A stretch of DNA of 64,000 bases from assembly GCA_036897445.1 (NCBI GenBank), contig JAYMTL010000092.1, positions 17,658-81,657 of the forward strand. Reading direction: 5' to 3'. The translations under genes and the position numbers were made by a program. Below, in pieces: positions 60,201-64,000 of the stretch. This DNA comes from Pelargonium tetragonum (lineage: Eukaryota > Streptophyta > Magnoliopsida > Geraniales > Geraniaceae). Each line of letters begins with the position of its first letter. Position 1 is the stretch's first letter. The notes under the pieces were generated by a model, which was given only the letters and a program-made list of their open reading frames with translations, ran no database searches and was not told where the DNA came from.

Positions 60201-63200
60201 AAAAGGGAAGTCGTCGGTTCCGCTCATACTTAAGTTCATGTACAAGAAAAAAGAGAAGTAGAGGATCCTAGATTACCTTCAAATTCAAAGCGTAATTGAC
60301 TCTCTTAAGATTAGCCCACCTAGTTGTCTAATACACTTTTCCAGGAAACTCTTAAAAAGAAAAGGACTCACTTCAACGGATCAAAGAACGGGATTTCTCT
60401 TGTTATTCTATATCGAGTAGGAGGACTCATACAATAAGTTCTTAGGGAACATTTACTTTAAAAGGAGAACCTTATTCTGTTACGGTATCTTGTGGGAGGA
60501 CTTGAATTCCCCGGTTTACCCGAGATTCTAAGAGCTTTTTTACTGAAGAATTTTTGAGGCTAGAACCAACACTGTGATATAGAATTTTTTAATAAGAATT
60601 TGGGTTATATGGGAACTCCCAATTTTGTTTTGGCCTATTCTTTTTGCCATTGAGTCGCTGAGTAGAGCAGCTTGCCGGGACCAGATAAACGCTTTTAGGG
60701 AATCTACTAATTTAGTTTTGAATTCCTTAATAAGTCTAATAAATTGCACAAGGCTCTGTCCTTTCCTGGGTTCCGGATCTAGAGATTCATGTAGGGTCTA
60801 TTTAAGGGGGGGTAATTCTGGTTTTAGTTATTTTATGTACCTAACCTCTCTTACAAGAGCTAGAAAGATAAGAGGTTTAGTTACAGCCTCTGAAGTTAGA
60901 ATTAGGAAGAAAGAAGACCTTAACTTAAGCGCATAAATTGAAGTAAATATAAGGAAGGTTTTTAGCTCTTTTACAAGGTATCACAGGGATTCTTGCTTTT
61001 TTTCCTTTGTTTAGGGTTTCCGATCCAGCAGTTTAAGTGGGGGAATCCAAAGGCGCTATTAAAAGTTTAAAGGGCTCTTTCCTCAGTCTAGAAAAAGGGG
61101 GGATATATAGTCTTTAGGAGCGGGTTAATCCAGGATAAGAATTACAGGAATTGTCAGGGGTTCCTTACTTTCTAATCTAGAAATAAGTAAAAGGGTTTTT
61201 AAATCACTTATATAAAGAACTCTTTACTTGTATTCTTAAAAAAAATAGGTAAGCAGAATTCTTTGTTAGAAAGTGTCTATTAGTTGACTATTTCAATCCC
61301 GTTTGCATTCGGTTCGAGTACATTTGAAAGAAAAAGCATAGGTTCAATTCCTGGTTAAGTTATAGTCGAATTTCATTAAGTTCCTATTTAAAGAAGTCAA
61401 ATCTTAAGATATTAATACAGGGGGGTTGATTCAATAGTCTTCACCTCTTGCCTTGGAATTCTTGTATAAACTAGTAAATTAAGGGACCCTTTGAGCTTCA
61501 TGGGATTTCCTTCTTGTCCTTTTGTTGTGGAAATGCTGCATGAAAACTTACTAGAAAAGATCTTTAATTATCCTGAGCTGAGGTTAGGTAATCTAATATT
61601 AATATATAGAGTAATTGAAGCGAGAATATCTTGCATAAGTGCTTTTGTCTACAAGGAAAGTGGTTTCGAACCTATGTGCAAAGCCTCTATTCGGGGATGC
61701 CTAAGTGTTTCAATGTCATAACATAAGCTATTTAGGTATTATCTCCTTAGCTTTTAGGGCGTGTAAATTTAACTTCTAAGTGATTTCAATAAAAAATGTT
61801 CACACCAATATACCTTACGAGAGAATCCTAAAAAGGGAAAATACGTCTAGCTCGGGTCCTTGACTTCAGTGGGCACTAGAAGGGGACTTTAATTTATACC
61901 CGAGGAGTTATTAAAGCAGCCTCTTTCGGGAAACTTCCCTCACGGCAAGCTCAAAAAAAGATTTTGCGTACTTGAGTTAATCAAGATATAGCGAGAGGCT
62001 TGTGAAATGTTTTTCCTTTTTTTGTGATAAAATTTTAGTTATAAATCCTTGAACACTCAATTTCTTGGGTATACCTATGTGAATGACTCCGCGTTAGTAT
62101 AAATTTTCTTCTATTAAGTCTTGGGCTGGTTAAGGCAGCTATATTCATTATTCACTTGTAAAAAAGGTTCGTTCAGTGACACGGGAAATAAGGTTCAGCC
62201 CCAGTTACAGTAAAACTTCTTTGTAGTAAGGAATTCATAAGGGGTTTTTATAATCTTGGAAAGGTTAGACTCCTAAAAACTAGAGTACGGACACCTTAAA
62301 AATTTATATAGAAGTGGGTAAACTTTAAGAAGTCTAAAGGAAAACCGGTGTTCTCAGGATTAGCAAGTACTTATAATTATACAACTACTTCTTTCATATG
62401 AGAGCTCTTAATCTCATTGGCAAGTAAACGCCAGAAGGATAAGCTAAAGGGTTTTCCATCCACTATCCACTATATATAATATAAAAAGATAAAGAAAGAC
62501 TTTTTTATTAGTTAAAGGGGTTTACCTTTTAATGTACCAAACATCTTAGATTAGAGAGAGCTAGTTACTACTTATTTTACCCCTTAGAAGAGTCCTTATA
62601 CATTTACATCTATTAAGGTTTCAGAATTAAAAGAGCTCGGGTATAACCTTAAGTTTTGCTTTATTTGATTTAGATATAATAGTCAGTTTTCCACTAACAC
62701 AAAAGGTCAAAATTCCCCGAGGCCTAAAAAAAGGTTTTTTTAATTGGAAGACTCCTCTATACTACCGCGTATACTGTGTATACTGTATTTGAGTTATTAT
62801 AATTTTGGGCAAAGGCCCCTGAAGAGCGGAGTACTGAAAATCCTTCGGTCAGCGGTTCTAGTCTACTTCTAAGCAATAAAAACTCAGACTTTCGTAATTT
62901 CTTGTTTTGGTTCCTAAAAGGATAAATCTTGAACTTCCTATTTCAAAAGTTTTGTTTTATAAAGTAGTTGTATTCCGATTTCTTTAGCATGCTGAATACC
63001 CTATCTAGTAACTAGTAATATCTAAAAAGAATCTTTAATTAAGTTGAAAGCGTAGGTTCGGTAGTTTGTGGTAATCCTAAATGGGTATTTAATCAACTAA
63101 AATTTAATACGTATTAGTTGCCCTCGTATTACCCCCTTTCTAAAAGAGGAGATGCTACAAGAATTCATTTCCAAAAACCTGCATTATATGGTTATATAGA

Positions 63201-64000
63201 TATAGGCCTGAAAAAAGGATGATTTGGTATCACATCACGGAGTAAGCTTTGGTAATTATAATACTTAGACTGTAGTCGTGAAGTTATATTAAAGAAAAGC
63301 TCTGGCAGCTATCTAAAACCCATGTCACAAAAGCTTTATCCTTAGGAATAATGTAACTATAACTGAAAACCTGTGAAAGAGGACACCCAAAGTCAAATAG
63401 GATGCTATCCACTTTGTCTACGTGCTCGTGGTAATACTGCAAAAGGGGCAGCCTTGCTATTCCAATCCCCGAAAATGTCTTTATTATTCTCGAAAGAATC
63501 CCCTGTTGTTTTTTCTTTCATAAAAAAGAAACAACTTCCGCTTTCGATACAAACTTATTTAGAAACTCTACCTTCCTACCTACAAAGGGGCCCACTAAAA
63601 TTTAGCTCTTCCATAGCTAAGAAAATATTTAGATGATACGGAAACAAGCAAAGGGCTCTAAAATAGAACTCAATTTATATACCATTTACTTGTTGAAAGG
63701 GTTTGTATAGACACAACTGGAAATGCCTTGGAATGTACTATTTATTTATATCTATTACTAAAAAAACTTTTGAATATTCCAAAAGAGCCTGAACTGAGCC
63801 GATTTTTGTAAATAAAGCTACAGTCTTGCTGACGAGTTCTTTTGTACGGAGTATCCGATATTTTCTTTTAAATATACTATCGTTTCTTAAGTTAATGAAT
63901 CCTAATAGGGCTAGCCTCGAAAGGAAAGTTCCCTTTTTGGCCTAATTAAACATATTACTAACGTGTAGCACATTATGAATCTATGATATCTAGACCTGTT
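57298..64000. other. Gene-free AT-rich DNA to window end
   Basis: No gene is supported. Frames of 90 codons (57800-58072), 103 codons (60625-60936, TTG start) and 87 codons (63373-63636, GTG start) show no family motif, and their lengths fit chance. The 103-codon frame overlaps a 69-codon frame on the opposite strand (60540-60749). GGAGTTCC words lie at 58335 and 59767, GGAACTCC at 60612, and a T10 run near 59623-59632. Nothing else was recognised. Confidence 0.6.

Noticed and set aside
63373-63636. Eighty-seven-codon GTG-start frame near the window end
   Set aside because: No recognisable domain, a non-ATG start, and a chance-level length.
1-64000. CRISPR arrays, intrinsic terminators, rRNA genes
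   Set aside because: No regularly spaced identical repeats were seen, no GC hairpin followed by a T-run next to a gene, and none of the conserved small- or large-subunit rRNA core sequences were found by eye.

Overview
This 64-kb window is a gene desert. Reading both strands I found no protein-coding gene I can name, no rRNA, no intact tRNA, no CRISPR array, and no transposase, integrase, reverse transcriptase or homing-endonuclease signature. The longest stop-free frame is 105 codons. By eye the GC content is about one third, and at that value six frames of random sequence of this length should give a longest frame near 100 codons, so the open frames look like background. A bacterial, archaeal or phage window of this size would normally be about 85-90 % coding, so I think a prokaryotic chromosome is very unlikely.

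The best-supported guess, and only a guess, is intergenic DNA from a greatly expanded organellar (probably mitochondrial) genome of a fungus, plant or alga. The support is low GC, absence of genes, two tRNA-like sequences with organelle or bacterial style D-arms (minus strand near 45.15 kb, plus strand near 57.2 kb), and many short GC-richer quasi-palindromic words. A non-coding nuclear region cannot be excluded. I could not assign a lineage.

Layout: most of the window has one texture, AT-rich DNA dotted with short GC-richer words such as GGAACTCC/GGAGTTCC, GGAGCTCC and GGATCC. Islands of a second texture interrupt it. These are strand-asymmetric and poor in either T/G or A/G, and they have a shared vocabulary. 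They lie at about 9.59-10.25 kb (an imperfect inverted repeat), 19.14-20.5 kb (pyrimidine-rich), 21.88-24.42 kb (a cluster of diverged direct repeats), 34.97-35.35 kb, 36.72-37.57 kb, 38.19-38.55 kb, 41.86-42.18 kb and 53.69-53.90 kb.

The most concrete signals are a 15-mer (AGGTAATGTAATTAA) present exactly at three sites, the direct repeats at 22.2-23.7 kb, the inverted repeat centred near 10.13 kb, the enriched octamer GGAACTCC/GGAGTTCC (11 sites found by eye), and the tRNA-like relics. No genes can be shown to work together here. If the window is functional, the function is more likely in DNA or RNA structure, or in promoters, than in proteins. All counts were made by eye and should be treated as lower bounds.
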